Shown here piece after piece: positions 50,029 through 58,548 of a DNA stretch of 64,000 nucleotides. The position numbers and the translations under genes were made by a program. Source of the stretch: Sphingomonas sp. dw_22. Lineage in GTDB: Bacteria > Pseudomonadota > Alphaproteobacteria > Sphingomonadales > Sphingomonadaceae. Below the pieces are notes generated by a model. It was given only the letters and a program-made list of their open reading frames with translations. It did no database searches and had not been told where the DNA came from. Numbering within the stretch: position 1 is the first letter of the stretch; every line of letters begins with the position of its first letter. The DNA is taken from the NCBI RefSeq assembly GCF_018449795.1, contig NZ_JAAVVE010000003.1:93569-157568 (forward strand), read 5' to 3'.

Positions 50029-51180
50029 TCAATAGCTCGGCAGTCCCGGATACTCCCAACGATAGGGAACGCCTGTCTCGCCGAGCGCGGCGCGGACCAG
50101 AGCCGGAAAGGCGCGCTCGGCGCGCACGTCGTTGGACAGGATCAGCACGCAGCGCCGGCCGCGTTCCAGGCACACCAATGTGTTGGCCGTGGTGTCGTTG
50201 TGGCCGCCCTTCAGCCATCCCGGCCCCTGAGATCCGGTGAAGGCGAGGACGCCGAGCGCGGCCGAGGCGTTCGGCCGTTCGGCCGGGCGCGCATCGGGGA
50301 GCAGCGTCGGGAATTGCTGGCGGGTCGTGATCGGCAGCGTGCCCTTCACATAGGCGGCGCGCCAGCGCGCGGGCAGTCCGTAGCCGCGCACCATCGCCGC
50401 CGCCATTAGCGACAGGTCGTGGATCGTCGTGTCCATCGAGCCTGCCGCGCGCACCCGGCTGCGCTCGTCATGGGGCTCGGCCTTGCCTTGCTCGTCCCAT
50501 CCGTCCGCGATGTTCGGCGCGAAACCCGGTTGCCATATCAGGCTGGTGCGGGTCATCCCGAGCGGGCCGAAGAAGCGGCACTGCAGTTCGGCCTCCACGT
50601 CCAGGCCCAGCCCCCGCTCGATGCCGAATTGCAGAAGCGAGATGCCCTCGCCGGAATAGGCATAGCGCGTGCCGGGAGTGAAATGGATGCGCAGCTTCTC
50701 GTCCGGCTCGAGATAGGCGAAATTGGCGAAGCCGGTGGCATGGTTCAGCACCATGCGCGGCGTGATCGCCCGCCAGCGATCGTCCCCGGCCAGATCGCCC
50801 CAGTTGCCATAGGCGTCGAGATTGCCATAGTCCGGAAGCGGTTTCGGCAGCATCGTGGCGATGGGCCGGTCGAGGTCGAGGCGCTTTTCGGCGGCGAGCT
50901 GGGTCACGAAATAGCCGAACACGGCTTTGGTCAACGACGCGCCGTACATCACCGTGTCCGGCGTCAAGGGATCGCCATTGGCATTGCGGGCGCCCCAGGT
51001 CCGCACCGTCCGCACCTTGCCGCCGTCGATCGTCGCGATGGCGAGGCCCCGCGCGCCGGTGTCCGCCATCGCCGCGCGCGCCGCCGCATCGACGGCGTCC
51101 GGCCGCGCCTTGGCGAGCGCACCGGTCGAGACGAGCATGGTCAGCGTCCCGTACAAAGCCAGACGGCGGAAATGCTTCAT
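50029..51180 (-). CDS. serine hydrolase of the beta-lactamase/penicillin-binding family
   Basis: A 383-residue secreted enzyme with a signal peptide (about 1-23, STGALAKA). The active-site motifs are Ser82-x-x-Lys85 in YGASLTKAVF and Tyr-x-x in RYAYSGEGISLLQ, with a C-terminal KGGHND near 337-342 that could be the KTG-like box. Such class C-like esterases act as D-aminopeptidases, esterases or weak beta-lactamases. Monocistronic. The start at 51180 gives a complete signal peptide. Confidence 0.88.
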   Translation of the reverse strand: MKHFRRLALYGTLTMLVSTGALAKARPDAVDAAARAAMADTGARGLAIATIDGGKVRTVRTWGARNANGDPLTPDTVMYGASLTKAVFGYFVTQLAAEKRLDLDRPIATMLPKPLPDYGNLDAYGNWGDLAGDDRWRAITPRMVLNHATGFANFAYLEPDEKLRIHFTPGTRYAYSGEGISLLQFGIERGLGLDVEAELQCRFFGPLGMTRTSLIWQPGFAPNIADGWDEQGKAEPHDERSRVRAAGSMDTTIHDLSLMAAAMVRGYGLPARWRAAYVKGTLPITTRQQFPTLLPDARPAERPNASAALGVLAFTGSQGPGWLKGGHNDTTANTLVCLERGRRCVLILSNDVRAERAFPALVRAALGETGVPYRWEYPGLPSY

Positions 51181-51299
51181 GCCTATATTGCCTCCCGTTC
51201 GAGTTCGCCGTGACGTGCCAATAGCCCGGATATTGCAGATCGCCTTCGAAACGATACCGACAGCGCCCGATGCTTGAAAGGGGCTGGTCTTGCGGCAGC

Positions 51300-51950
51300 C
51301 TAGATCTCGATAAACCCCCGCCGCGCCGCGACGATCACGGCGTGGGTGCGATCGGCCACGTCGAGCTTGGCGAAGATGCTCTTGAGGTGCGCCTTCACCG
51401 TGTCGGTGGAGAGCGATAGCTGCCAGGCGATCTGCTTGTTGGGATGTCCCTCCGCCACCAGGCGCAGGATGCCGAGCTCGCGTTCGGTGAGGCGATCCTC
51501 CAGCGCGTGCAGGGCGATCTCCTGCGCGATTTCCGGGGCGATGGCGCGGCGGCCGGCATAGGCCGAGCGGATCGTATCGAGCAGATCTTTGCGAATGCAA
51601 CTCTTTAGCAGATATCCGCTCGCGCCGGCGCGAAGCGCTCGCAGCGCCTGGGTGTCGCCGGGATAGGTGGTGAGGACGACGATCGCGGCGTCGGACTGCT
51701 CTCGGCGGATCGTCTCGATCGCCTCGATCCCGTTCATGCCGGGCATCTGGATGTCCATCAGCGTGACATCGGGGCCCAGCTCGCGGTGGCGCGCCACCGC
51801 CTCGGCGCCGTCGCGCGCCTCGCCGGCCAATACCATGTCGGGCTGGCGCTCGATCACCGCGACCAGCCCCTCGCGCAGCATCGGGTGATCGTCGACCACC
51901 AGCACGCGGATCGCGGGGGCGGCGGGGGCCGCCATTGCCTGCTCAATCAT
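51300..51950 (-). CDS. NarL/FixJ-family response regulator
   Basis: A 216-residue regulator: receiver with Asp66 in DVTLMDIQMPGMNG, DD at 20-21, Lys in GYLLKSCIRK; C-terminal LuxR HTH with LTERELGILRLVAEGHPNKQIAWQLSLSTDTVKAHLKSIFAKL. It overlaps the end of the giant sensor kinase by eight bases, so the kinase and regulator are stoichiometrically coupled. Confidence 0.94.
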   Translation of the reverse strand: MIEQAMAAPAAPAIRVLVVDDHPMLREGLVAVIERQPDMVLAGEARDGAEAVARHRELGPDVTLMDIQMPGMNGIEAIETIRREQSDAAIVVLTTYPGDTQALRALRAGASGYLLKSCIRKDLLDTIRSAYAGRRAIAPEIAQEIALHALEDRLTERELGILRLVAEGHPNKQIAWQLSLSTDTVKAHLKSIFAKLDVADRTHAVIVAARRGFIEI

Positions 51951-54900
51951 CGCCGTCTCCTGCGGTCACGGCCATCTTCCGGCCCTTCCTGATCGATGTG
52001 TAGGCGATCCCGGCGGGGACGATCAGGACGATCTCGGTGCCCTTGCCGGGGCCGCTGTCTATGCCGAACTCCGCGCCGAGCTTGCGCGCGCGTTCGCGCA
52101 TGCCGGTCAGGCCGAAATGGCCGGGCTTCTCGCCGCAGCGGACGATGTCGAGGGCCATGCCGACGCCATCGTCGCGGAAGCGCACGGTGAAGGCGGTGGT
52201 GCGGAAGCCGATGACGACTTCCACGGTGCGGGCATGGGCATGGCGCCAGATGTTGAACAGCGCCTCGTTGGCGATCCGCGCGACCTCGTCGCAGACGAGC
52301 GGATCGAGCGGGCGCGACTGGCCTTCGGTGGAGACATGGATGCGGGTGGCGGAATCGAACGCCTGCTTGCGGGCGATGTCGAGGATCATGTGCTCGATAT
52401 CGTCGGGCGCGCCGATCATGCGGAGGTCGCGCACGCGGTCGCGGCCCTCGGCCAGCACGTCGTCGGCGCGGTCCAGCGCTTCTTCCAGCGCACGGCGGGC
52501 GGGCTGGTCGGGCGGCATGTCGTCCGCGACGAGCTGGAAGCGCAGCACCAGCGCCTGGACGCCCTGGAGCAGCGTGTCGTGCAGCTCGCGGGCGATGCGC
52601 TCGCGCTCGGCGAGCCGCTCGGCCAGCCGCATCCGCATCCGCGCCGCCATCCGCCGGAGGCGCAGGCGATAGACGAGCCAGGTCGCCAGCAGCGCGGCGG
52701 CGACGCACAGCGCATAAAAGGGCCAGGACTGGAAGAAGGTCGGCCGAATCGTGAATTCCAGCGTGGCGCCGGTGTGGTTCCACACGCCGTCATTGTTCGC
52801 GGCGATCACCCGGAAGCGATAGGTGCCGGGGGCGAGATTGGTGTAGAATGCCTGTCGGCGCGTGCCGGGATCGACCCAGTCCTTGTCCACGCCCTCCAGC
52901 ATGTAGCGGAAGCGCACCCGGCTCGGCACCGACAGGCTGAGCGCGGTATATTCGATCGAGAGGTTCCGCGTGCCGCGCCCGAGGGTGAGCGAGGCGGGAT
53001 CGACATAGCGATGCCGGTCCGCCGTGAGCGCGCGGATCTTCACCGGCGGCGGCGCGGCGTTGCGCACGAGATGGTTGGGATCGACGCGGACCACGCCCTG
53101 GCGGGTGAGGAACCATAGCCGCCCATCGCTACCCGCCGCCATCTGCAACCCGTCGGAGCGCTGGGTGCGACTGGCGAATCCGTCCTGCTCGTCGAGCAGC
53201 TTGTGGGGGATGGGATCGCCGGGATGGGCGAAGGCGCGGTCGAGATCGGCGGTCGCGATGCGGATGATGCCGTGATTGTTGACCATCCAGGTCTGGCCCG
53301 CGCGCGTCTGGACCATGCCGCGCACGCCGCGCAGCCAGGGGTGATCGGCGATGTCGAGCCGGGCGAAGCGGCCGTCCCGGTAGCGCGCCAGCCCCTGTCC
53401 GCCGCCGACGAACAGCCCGTCGGGGCCGCCATGGACGGTGGTGATGCCGGTGACGCCGATCCGATCGTTGCTCCAGGCAGTGGCGATGCTGCCCGTGATG
53501 CGGACGAGTGCGTGGCGATCGAGGATGATGACGGGGTTGCCCTGTCCGTCGATCACCACGTCCTGCGGCCGGCCTGGCGCGCCGGGCGGCAGGGGGATGC
53601 GCCGCCAGCCCCGCGCATCGCGCATCAGCAGGCCATGGTCGAAACGGGCGACCCATAGCCGGCCGCTGCTGTCCTCGCCGCATCCGAAGCTGAGCGCGCG
53701 ATCGGGCAGCGCGAGCGTCTCGACCGGCTTGCCTCCGCGCAGGCGTATCATGCGGCCGGGAAGCCCGAGCCATATCGTGCCGTCGCCGCCGCGGCAGAGC
53801 GCCTGAGCCTCGTCCTGCCCGGTCAGCACCGGCCGGGGCTCGCCGCCGGGATCGGCGCGGTAGAGCGTCGGGCCGCTGGCGAGATAGACGGTGCCCGTGT
53901 CGTCCGCGGCGATCAGATAGCCGAAGGCCGAGCTGGCCGCCGGGGGATCGACGCGCGAGACGTTGGAGATGCGGAACTGGTCGAGCCCCATCTCGGTGCC
54001 CACCCAGATATTGCCCTCGCGATCCTGGAACACCGCGACCGCCTGGTTGGAGGAAAGGCCGTTGGCGGTGCCGAAGCCGGTCGGCTGCCCGGCCGCCTCG
54101 GGCGCGGGAATGCGGAAGATGCCGCTGGTGAAGGTGGAGCCCCACAGGCTCCCTTCGCGATCGAACAGGATCGTCGTGCGGCGGATCGTGCCCGAGGGCG
54201 GGAAGACGGCCGGGTTCGCCGCGACGCGGGCGCCGCGCGGATAATCGGGCAGCATCCGGGTGCCGCTGGGGTCCGACAGCCAGACATGGCCGTGCGGATC
54301 CTCGGCCATGCTGGCACCTTCGGCGACGCCGAGGCCGGTCGCCTCGAAGCGCTTCGCCCCATGGCGCAGGAACAGCAACTGCGTGTTGGTGGCGAGCCAC
54401 AGCGTGCCGTCGCGCGCAGCGAGGACGCTGGCGACGAATTCCTTGTCGGGCACGCCCCAACTCGAATCGATCCCTTGCCAGGTGCCGGCCCGATAGCGCT
54501 TGAGCGCCCTGCGCCCGCGGCCGCCCACGGCCCAGATCGCTCCGTCCAGATCCTCGGCAAGCTGGGTGATCTCGCCCGGGGGATCGGGCATGCCGGCGCG
54601 CACCATGCGGCCACCGCGATAGACCTCGACGCCGCCCGATCCGGAATAGCCGGCCCAGAGCTCGCCCTTGCGCGTGACCAGCACCGCGCTGACGGGGATC
54701 GCGCCGCGCGGGTGATCGGGCGCGGGGGCGATATGCTCGAAGGTCACGCCGTCGAAGCGGTACAGGCCGTCGCCGGTGCCGAGCCACAGATAGCCGTCGC
54801 GCGTCTGCGCGAGCGACTGGACCATGGACGGCACCCCGTCCTTGCTGGTCCAGCTGCCATGGGTGAACCGGGTGGGGTGGGGCGTGTCCGCGCGCACGGG

Positions 54901-55011
54901 CTGCGCGCAGCACAGCGCCCATAACCCGGCCATGACCAGCGCCAGCCGCAAACCCGATCCCCCAGTGTCGCAGCATCCAGCCGGAACCATCCGGCTAACG
55001 CCTTCTAGCAT
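51943..55011 (-). CDS. sensor histidine kinase with Reg_prop beta-propeller and Y_Y_Y domain
   Basis: A 1022-residue kinase. Signal peptide or first helix (about 20-41), then a periplasmic double propeller (about 45-680) with repeats such as YLWLGTGDGLYRFDG and NIWVGTEMGLDQF; a Y_Y_Y domain (about 690-765, including VRFRYMLEGVDKDWVDPG); one transmembrane helix (about 775-795); and a HisKA_3 kinase core with His811 in RIARELHDTLLQGVQAL and GKGTEIVLIVP near the end. Family members sense sugars or oligosaccharides outside the membrane. Here the output is the NarL-type regulator encoded next. No DNA-binding domain is fused. Confidence 0.93.
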   Translation of the reverse strand: MLEGVSRMVPAGCCDTGGSGLRLALVMAGLWALCCAQPVRADTPHPTRFTHGSWTSKDGVPSMVQSLAQTRDGYLWLGTGDGLYRFDGVTFEHIAPAPDHPRGAIPVSAVLVTRKGELWAGYSGSGGVEVYRGGRMVRAGMPDPPGEITQLAEDLDGAIWAVGGRGRRALKRYRAGTWQGIDSSWGVPDKEFVASVLAARDGTLWLATNTQLLFLRHGAKRFEATGLGVAEGASMAEDPHGHVWLSDPSGTRMLPDYPRGARVAANPAVFPPSGTIRRTTILFDREGSLWGSTFTSGIFRIPAPEAAGQPTGFGTANGLSSNQAVAVFQDREGNIWVGTEMGLDQFRISNVSRVDPPAASSAFGYLIAADDTGTVYLASGPTLYRADPGGEPRPVLTGQDEAQALCRGGDGTIWLGLPGRMIRLRGGKPVETLALPDRALSFGCGEDSSGRLWVARFDHGLLMRDARGWRRIPLPPGAPGRPQDVVIDGQGNPVIILDRHALVRITGSIATAWSNDRIGVTGITTVHGGPDGLFVGGGQGLARYRDGRFARLDIADHPWLRGVRGMVQTRAGQTWMVNNHGIIRIATADLDRAFAHPGDPIPHKLLDEQDGFASRTQRSDGLQMAAGSDGRLWFLTRQGVVRVDPNHLVRNAAPPPVKIRALTADRHRYVDPASLTLGRGTRNLSIEYTALSLSVPSRVRFRYMLEGVDKDWVDPGTRRQAFYTNLAPGTYRFRVIAANNDGVWNHTGATLEFTIRPTFFQSWPFYALCVAAALLATWLVYRLRLRRMAARMRMRLAERLAERERIARELHDTLLQGVQALVLRFQLVADDMPPDQPARRALEEALDRADDVLAEGRDRVRDLRMIGAPDDIEHMILDIARKQAFDSATRIHVSTEGQSRPLDPLVCDEVARIANEALFNIWRHAHARTVEVVIGFRTTAFTVRFRDDGVGMALDIVRCGEKPGHFGLTGMRERARKLGAEFGIDSGPGKGTEIVLIVPAGIAYTSIRKGRKMAVTAGDGDD

Positions 55012-55032
55012 GGCCGAAAGTTTAGTGCAGTA

Positions 55033-55044
55033 ACCCTAAAGGGT
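55033..55044. promoter_or_regulatory. inverted repeat in the divergent promoter region
   Basis: ACCCT-AA-AGGGT arms are perfect apart from the AA spacer. It lies about 20 bases upstream of the sensor-kinase start and 82 before the Tat-hydrolase start, so it could bind a regulator, perhaps the NarL-type one. Size and context only. Confidence 0.35.
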
Positions 55045-55125
55045 GCCTGGAATACCTGCTCGCGGGATTTCATCTCCCGTCCGGCAGGCCGATAACCGCC
55101 TCCACAACCACAGGGGACACAAGCA

Positions 55126-56094
55126 ATGCGCGAGCAGGACTTCGTCACTCCCCAGGGCGCAAGCCGGCGCGAGTTCATCGCCGGTGCGACTGTCGTCGCC
55201 GGCCTGGCCACGCTTCCCACCGCCTTCCCGGCATTCGCCGGAACCATCGCAGGAGAACGAAACATGGGTACGGTAAAGACCACCGACGGCGTCGAGATCT
55301 TCTACAAGGACTGGGGCCCCAAGACCGCCACGCCGATCATGTTCCACCATGGCTGGCCGCTCAGCGCGGACGACTGGGACAACCAGATGCTGTTCTTCCT
55401 CGCCAAGGGCTACCGGGTGATCGCGCATGACCGGCGCGGCCATGGACGCTCGTCGCAGGTCGGCTCGGGCCACGACATGGACCATTATGCCGCCGACGTC
55501 GCCGCCGTCACCGACGCGCTCGACCTGAAGGGCGCAATCCATATCGGCCATTCGACCGGCGGCGGCGAGGTCGCGCATTATGTCGCCCGCGCCAAGCCGG
55601 GCCGCGTCGCCAAGGCGGTGCTGGTGAGCGCGGTGCCGCCGATCATGGTCAAGACCCCCGCCAATCCCGGCGGCCTGGACATCTCGGTGTTCGACGGGCT
55701 GCGCGCGGCGCTCGCCGCCAATCGCTCGCAATTCTACATCGACCTGCCGACCGGCCCCTTCTATGGCTTCAACCGGCCGGGTGCGAAGATCTCGCAGGGC
55801 CTGATCGACAATTGGTGGCGCCAGGGGATGATGGGCGCGGCCAACGCCCATTACGAAGGCATCAAGGCGTTTTCCGAGACCGACTTCACCGAAGACCTCA
55901 AGAAGATCGAGGTGCCGGTCCTCGTCGCGCACGGCACCGACGACCAGATCGTGCCCTATGCCGATGCCGGGCCGCTTTCGGCGAAGCTGCTGAAGCACGG
56001 CACGCTCAAGAGCTATGAGGGCTTCCCCCACGGCATGCTCTCGACCAATCCGGACGTCCTCAACCCCGACCTGCTCGCGTTCATCAAGGGCTGA
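55126..56094 (+). CDS. Tat-exported alpha/beta hydrolase (chloroperoxidase/esterase-like)
   Basis: A 322-residue protein with a twin-arginine leader: [19 protein letters not shown], cleavage near AFA. Core of the non-heme haloperoxidase/arylesterase family: [30 protein letters not shown], nucleophile Ser143 in [10 protein letters not shown], then Asp in [10 protein letters not shown] and His in GFPHGM. Two candidate starts have ribosome sites: 55126 (GGGGA upstream) and an internal Met47 at 55264 preceded by GGAGAACGAAAC. The leader is complete, so I take 55126; a cytosolic form from the second start is possible. Confidence 0.87.
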   Translation: MREQDFVTPQGASRREFIAGATVVAGLATLPTAFPAFAGTIAGERNMGTVKTTDGVEIFYKDWGPKTATPIMFHHGWPLSADDWDNQMLFFLAKGYRVIAHDRRGHGRSSQVGSGHDMDHYAADVAAVTDALDLKGAIHIGHSTGGGEVAHYVARAKPGRVAKAVLVSAVPPIMVKTPANPGGLDISVFDGLRAALAANRSQFYIDLPTGPFYGFNRPGAKISQGLIDNWWRQGMMGAANAHYEGIKAFSETDFTEDLKKIEVPVLVAHGTDDQIVPYADAGPLSAKLLKHGTLKSYEGFPHGMLSTNPDVLNPDLLAFIKG

Positions 56095-56116
56095 ACCGAA
56101 CGGGAAGGGGAAGCGA

Positions 56117-56899
56117 ATGGCCGACACCGTCCTGCTCATCCACGGCGCCTGGCTGACGCCAAGCGCGTGGGACCGCTTCCGGCAACGCTACGAAGCGGCG
56201 GGTGTGACGGTGGCGGCGCCGGCCTGGCCCTGTCTCGACGGACCGGTGGAGGTGCTGCGCGCCTCCCCGGATCCGCGGCTGGCCCGGCTGGGGCTGGGGC
56301 AGATCGTCGATCATCATGCCGCGCTGATCGAGGCGATGGCCGAGCCGCCGATCTTGATCGGCCATTCCTTCGGCGGGCTGATCGTCCAGATGCTGCTGAA
56401 CCGCGGACTCGGCGCGGCCGGAGTCGCGATCGACCCCGCGGCGCCCTTCGGCGTGCCGGCGAGCCCTCTGGCGATCTGGACCTCGCTGCCGGTGTTCACG
56501 GCGTGGAACGGCTGGAACCGGGTGCTGCGGATGAGCCTGCGCGGCTTTGCCACCGGCTTCGCGCAGACGCTGCCCGAGGCGGAGAAGCCTTATGCGTGGC
56601 AGAAGTTCATCGTGCCGGCGCCGGGGCGGATCTTCTTCCAGGCGCTGCTCGGCATCGGCAGCCGGATCCGCTGGGCGAACCCGGATCGCGCGCCGCTGCT
56701 GCTGATCGCGGGGGAGAAGGACCGCACCGTTCCCGCCGCCATGGTCCGCACCAATTTCAGGAAGCAGCGGCGCGCCCCGTCGCGCACCGAATTTCGCGAA
56801 TTTCCCGGCCGCTCGCATTGGCTGTGCAACGAGAGCGGCTGGGAGGAAGTTGCCGACGCCGCGCTCGACTGGGCGCGCGCGCATCGCCGATCCGGGTAG
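56117..56899 (+). CDS. alpha/beta hydrolase
   Basis: A 260-residue protein with VLLIHGAWLTPSAWDRF, the nucleophile elbow LIGHSFGGLIVQM, GEKDRTVPAAM with the acid, and a C-terminal His in FPGRSHWLCNESGWEE. No signal peptide, unlike the preceding gene 22 bases upstream with which it probably shares a transcript. Substrate unknown; the family includes esterases and haloalkane dehalogenases, but Trp residues that stabilise halide are not apparent. Confidence 0.85.
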   Translation: MADTVLLIHGAWLTPSAWDRFRQRYEAAGVTVAAPAWPCLDGPVEVLRASPDPRLARLGLGQIVDHHAALIEAMAEPPILIGHSFGGLIVQMLLNRGLGAAGVAIDPAAPFGVPASPLAIWTSLPVFTAWNGWNRVLRMSLRGFATGFAQTLPEAEKPYAWQKFIVPAPGRIFFQALLGIGSRIRWANPDRAPLLLIAGEKDRTVPAAMVRTNFRKQRRAPSRTEFREFPGRSHWLCNESGWEEVADAALDWARAHRRSG

Positions 56900-56925
56900 A
56901 TATTCCAGCAATTCCAGCGGTATCG

Positions 56926-56939
56926 TCGGTCCGGACCGA
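56926..56939. promoter_or_regulatory. 14-bp palindrome upstream of the TetR gene
   Basis: TCGGTCCGGACCGA is a perfect palindrome 27 bases after the hydrolase stop and ~110 bases before tetR. It does not match the RND operators at 57736-57801. It could be a terminator stem without a T-run or a binding site. Confidence 0.35.
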
Positions 56940-57047
56940 TCGTGTGCGCGCGGGGGAGCGGAGAAATCGGCCCGCTTGGTCGTTTTGAGACGCAAGCACC
57001 ACACGGCATTGGACTTTTTGGTGCGGACATCTTATGTACCGATCATT

Positions 57048-57659
57048 ATGAAAACCGCACTCTGTTCCCCCACCAAAGGCAGGCCCCGCGAATTCGACAT
57101 GGACGAGGCGCTGACGGCCGCGCTGCGCGTGTTCTGGAGCAAGGGCTATGAGGGTGCGTCGCTGACCGATCTTACCGAGGCGATGGGGATCACCCGGCCG
57201 AGCCTCTATGCCGCGTTCGGCAACAAGGAGGCGCTGTTCCGCAAGGCACTCGACCTCTACGAGAGCGAGAAGCTCGATTATATGGCCCAGGCGCTGGAAG
57301 CGCCGACCGCGCGCGGCGTGGCCGAGCGGCTGCTGCGCGGCGCCTATGCGGTGCAGGCCGACGAATGGGATCCCAAGGGATGCCTGGGCGTCATCAGCTC
57401 GGTCGCGTGCGGGACCGAGGCAGAATGCATCCGCGAGGAAGTGATCGCGCGGCGCGCATCGTCGCTGCGCGCGCTGGTCGCGCGATTCGAGCGGGCCAAG
57501 ACGGACGGCGACCTGCCCGACAATATCGAGCCCGAGGGGCTCGCCAATTATCTCCTCGCGATCATGCAGGGCATCGCCGTGCAGGGCGGATCGGGCGCGA
57601 CCTGCGCCGATCTGGAGCGGCTGGTGAACACCAGCCTGACGGTCTGGCCGACGCGCTGA
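57048..57659 (+). CDS. TetR/AcrR-family regulator of the RND operon
   Basis: A 203-residue protein with N-terminal HTH: FDMDEALTAALRVFWSKGYEG, TDLTEAMGITRPSLYAAFGNKEALFRKAL; the C-terminal ligand-binding half has CLGVISSVACGTE and LANYLLAIMQGIAVQG. It reads towards the pump genes. A promoter-like TTGGAC (57009) and TATGTA (57033) with an 18-base spacer lie just before its ATG. By position it probably represses the RND operon through the two dyads downstream. Confidence 0.88.
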   Translation: MKTALCSPTKGRPREFDMDEALTAALRVFWSKGYEGASLTDLTEAMGITRPSLYAAFGNKEALFRKALDLYESEKLDYMAQALEAPTARGVAERLLRGAYAVQADEWDPKGCLGVISSVACGTEAECIREEVIARRASSLRALVARFERAKTDGDLPDNIEPEGLANYLLAIMQGIAVQGGSGATCADLERLVNTSLTVWPTR

Positions 57660-57735
57660 CCGCCTGCCGGGCGTGCTTGCCGTAGCGGCGCCCAATAAAA
57701 ACTTGTCCGGCACATTAACAGAATATGGACAAAAA

Positions 57736-57801
57736 ATACCGGGCAGTATAGAAAGCCCCTTGACGCAACGCAGCACGAGTTCTATACCAGTCAGTATAGA
57801 A
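57736..57801 (+). promoter_or_regulatory. RND operon promoter with two TetR-type operators
   Basis: A -35 TTGACG (57760-57765), 17-base spacer and -10 TATACC (57783-57788). The second dyad TTCTATAC-CAGTCA-GTATAGAA (57780-57801) covers the -10; a first dyad with the same 6-base spacing and same right half, ATAC-CGGGCA-GTATAGAA, lies at 57736-57753, just before the -35. Centres are 48 bases apart. Repressor binding would block RNA polymerase directly. Confidence 0.85.
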
Positions 57802-58128
57802 ATGATCCGCCGCCGCTGGGGTGATGGATCGGCGACAAAGGAAGCGGCGATGCGTCAGCTCGCACAATCAGGAAGCAGGGCTGGGCCCTGAACCGACAAG
57901 GGCGGTGAACGCCTGAATTCGACAGGAGCGGATGACTGGCTGCGGGACCGGATGGCCCCGCGGGTGAGGTGGGTCATACGCATGTATGGGCGGAAAGCCG
58001 GCACGCACGATTTAGGGTGAGCCGAGCCTGACGCATCAAGGAACAGCAAGACCGGCAAGCCGGCGGCCAAGGGGCCGCACGGCAAGGGAAGGGCTTTGCC
58101 CGGCCGGTCCGACGAAGGGAGACGAACC
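57802..58128 (+). other. long leader of the RND operon
   Basis: About 330 bases between the second operator and the first gene. A 29-codon frame (57802-57891, ATGATCCGCC start) directly follows the operator; it has no ribosome site that I trust. GC-rich inverted segments near 58050-58110 could form attenuator stems. No known riboswitch signature was recognised. Confidence 0.4.
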
Positions 58129-58548
58129 ATGGCCTATCTGAACCTCGCCGAGATGCAGGGCGCTGCGATCCCGATGCCGCGCGACGTGGCCGTCGTGCAG
58201 CCCAGGACCGCTACCGGCCTGACCGCTCTCGAATGGCAAGTCGTCGCGATCGCGCAGCACGACCGGCTCTCGACGCTCGAGAAACCGGGCCGGATGGCGA
58301 TCGCCCTGGGCGTTCTCTTCGGTGGCGAGCGGCCCAATCCCAGGCTCGCCGATCCCAGGCTCGAAGCGCTCCGGCGCATCTCGGTGCTCGCATGGCGCAA
58401 GGGTTTCCGCCTGCCGCAGCACGAGATCCGCGCCTTCCAAGAGGCGGGTTACACCGCCGATCAACTCGAAACGCTGCTTGCCAGCATCAGCCGCGGCCGC
58501 GCGGCCCTGAATCAGGGGACACGACATGAACATGGTTACACGCATTGA
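58129..58548 (+). CDS. uncharacterised 139-residue protein leading the RND operon
   Basis: A cytosolic protein starting MAYLNLAEMQGAAIPMPRDV with GGGAG before ATG 58129. The body, TALEWQVVAIAQHDRLSTLE, NPRLADPRLEALRRISVLAW and RAFQEAGYTADQLETLLASI, is predicted mostly helical; I see no known motif, HTH or signal peptide. It overlaps the MFP start by 23 bases, so it is translationally coupled to the pump genes and likely serves them. I cannot name a function. Confidence 0.7.
   Translation: MAYLNLAEMQGAAIPMPRDVAVVQPRTATGLTALEWQVVAIAQHDRLSTLEKPGRMAIALGVLFGGERPNPRLADPRLEALRRISVLAWRKGFRLPQHEIRAFQEAGYTADQLETLLASISRGRAALNQGTRHEHGYTH

Noticed and set aside
57802..57891. A 29-codon leader peptide just after the RND operator.
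   Set aside because: Start is too close to the expected transcription start and there is no ribosome site; kept only as part of the leader description.
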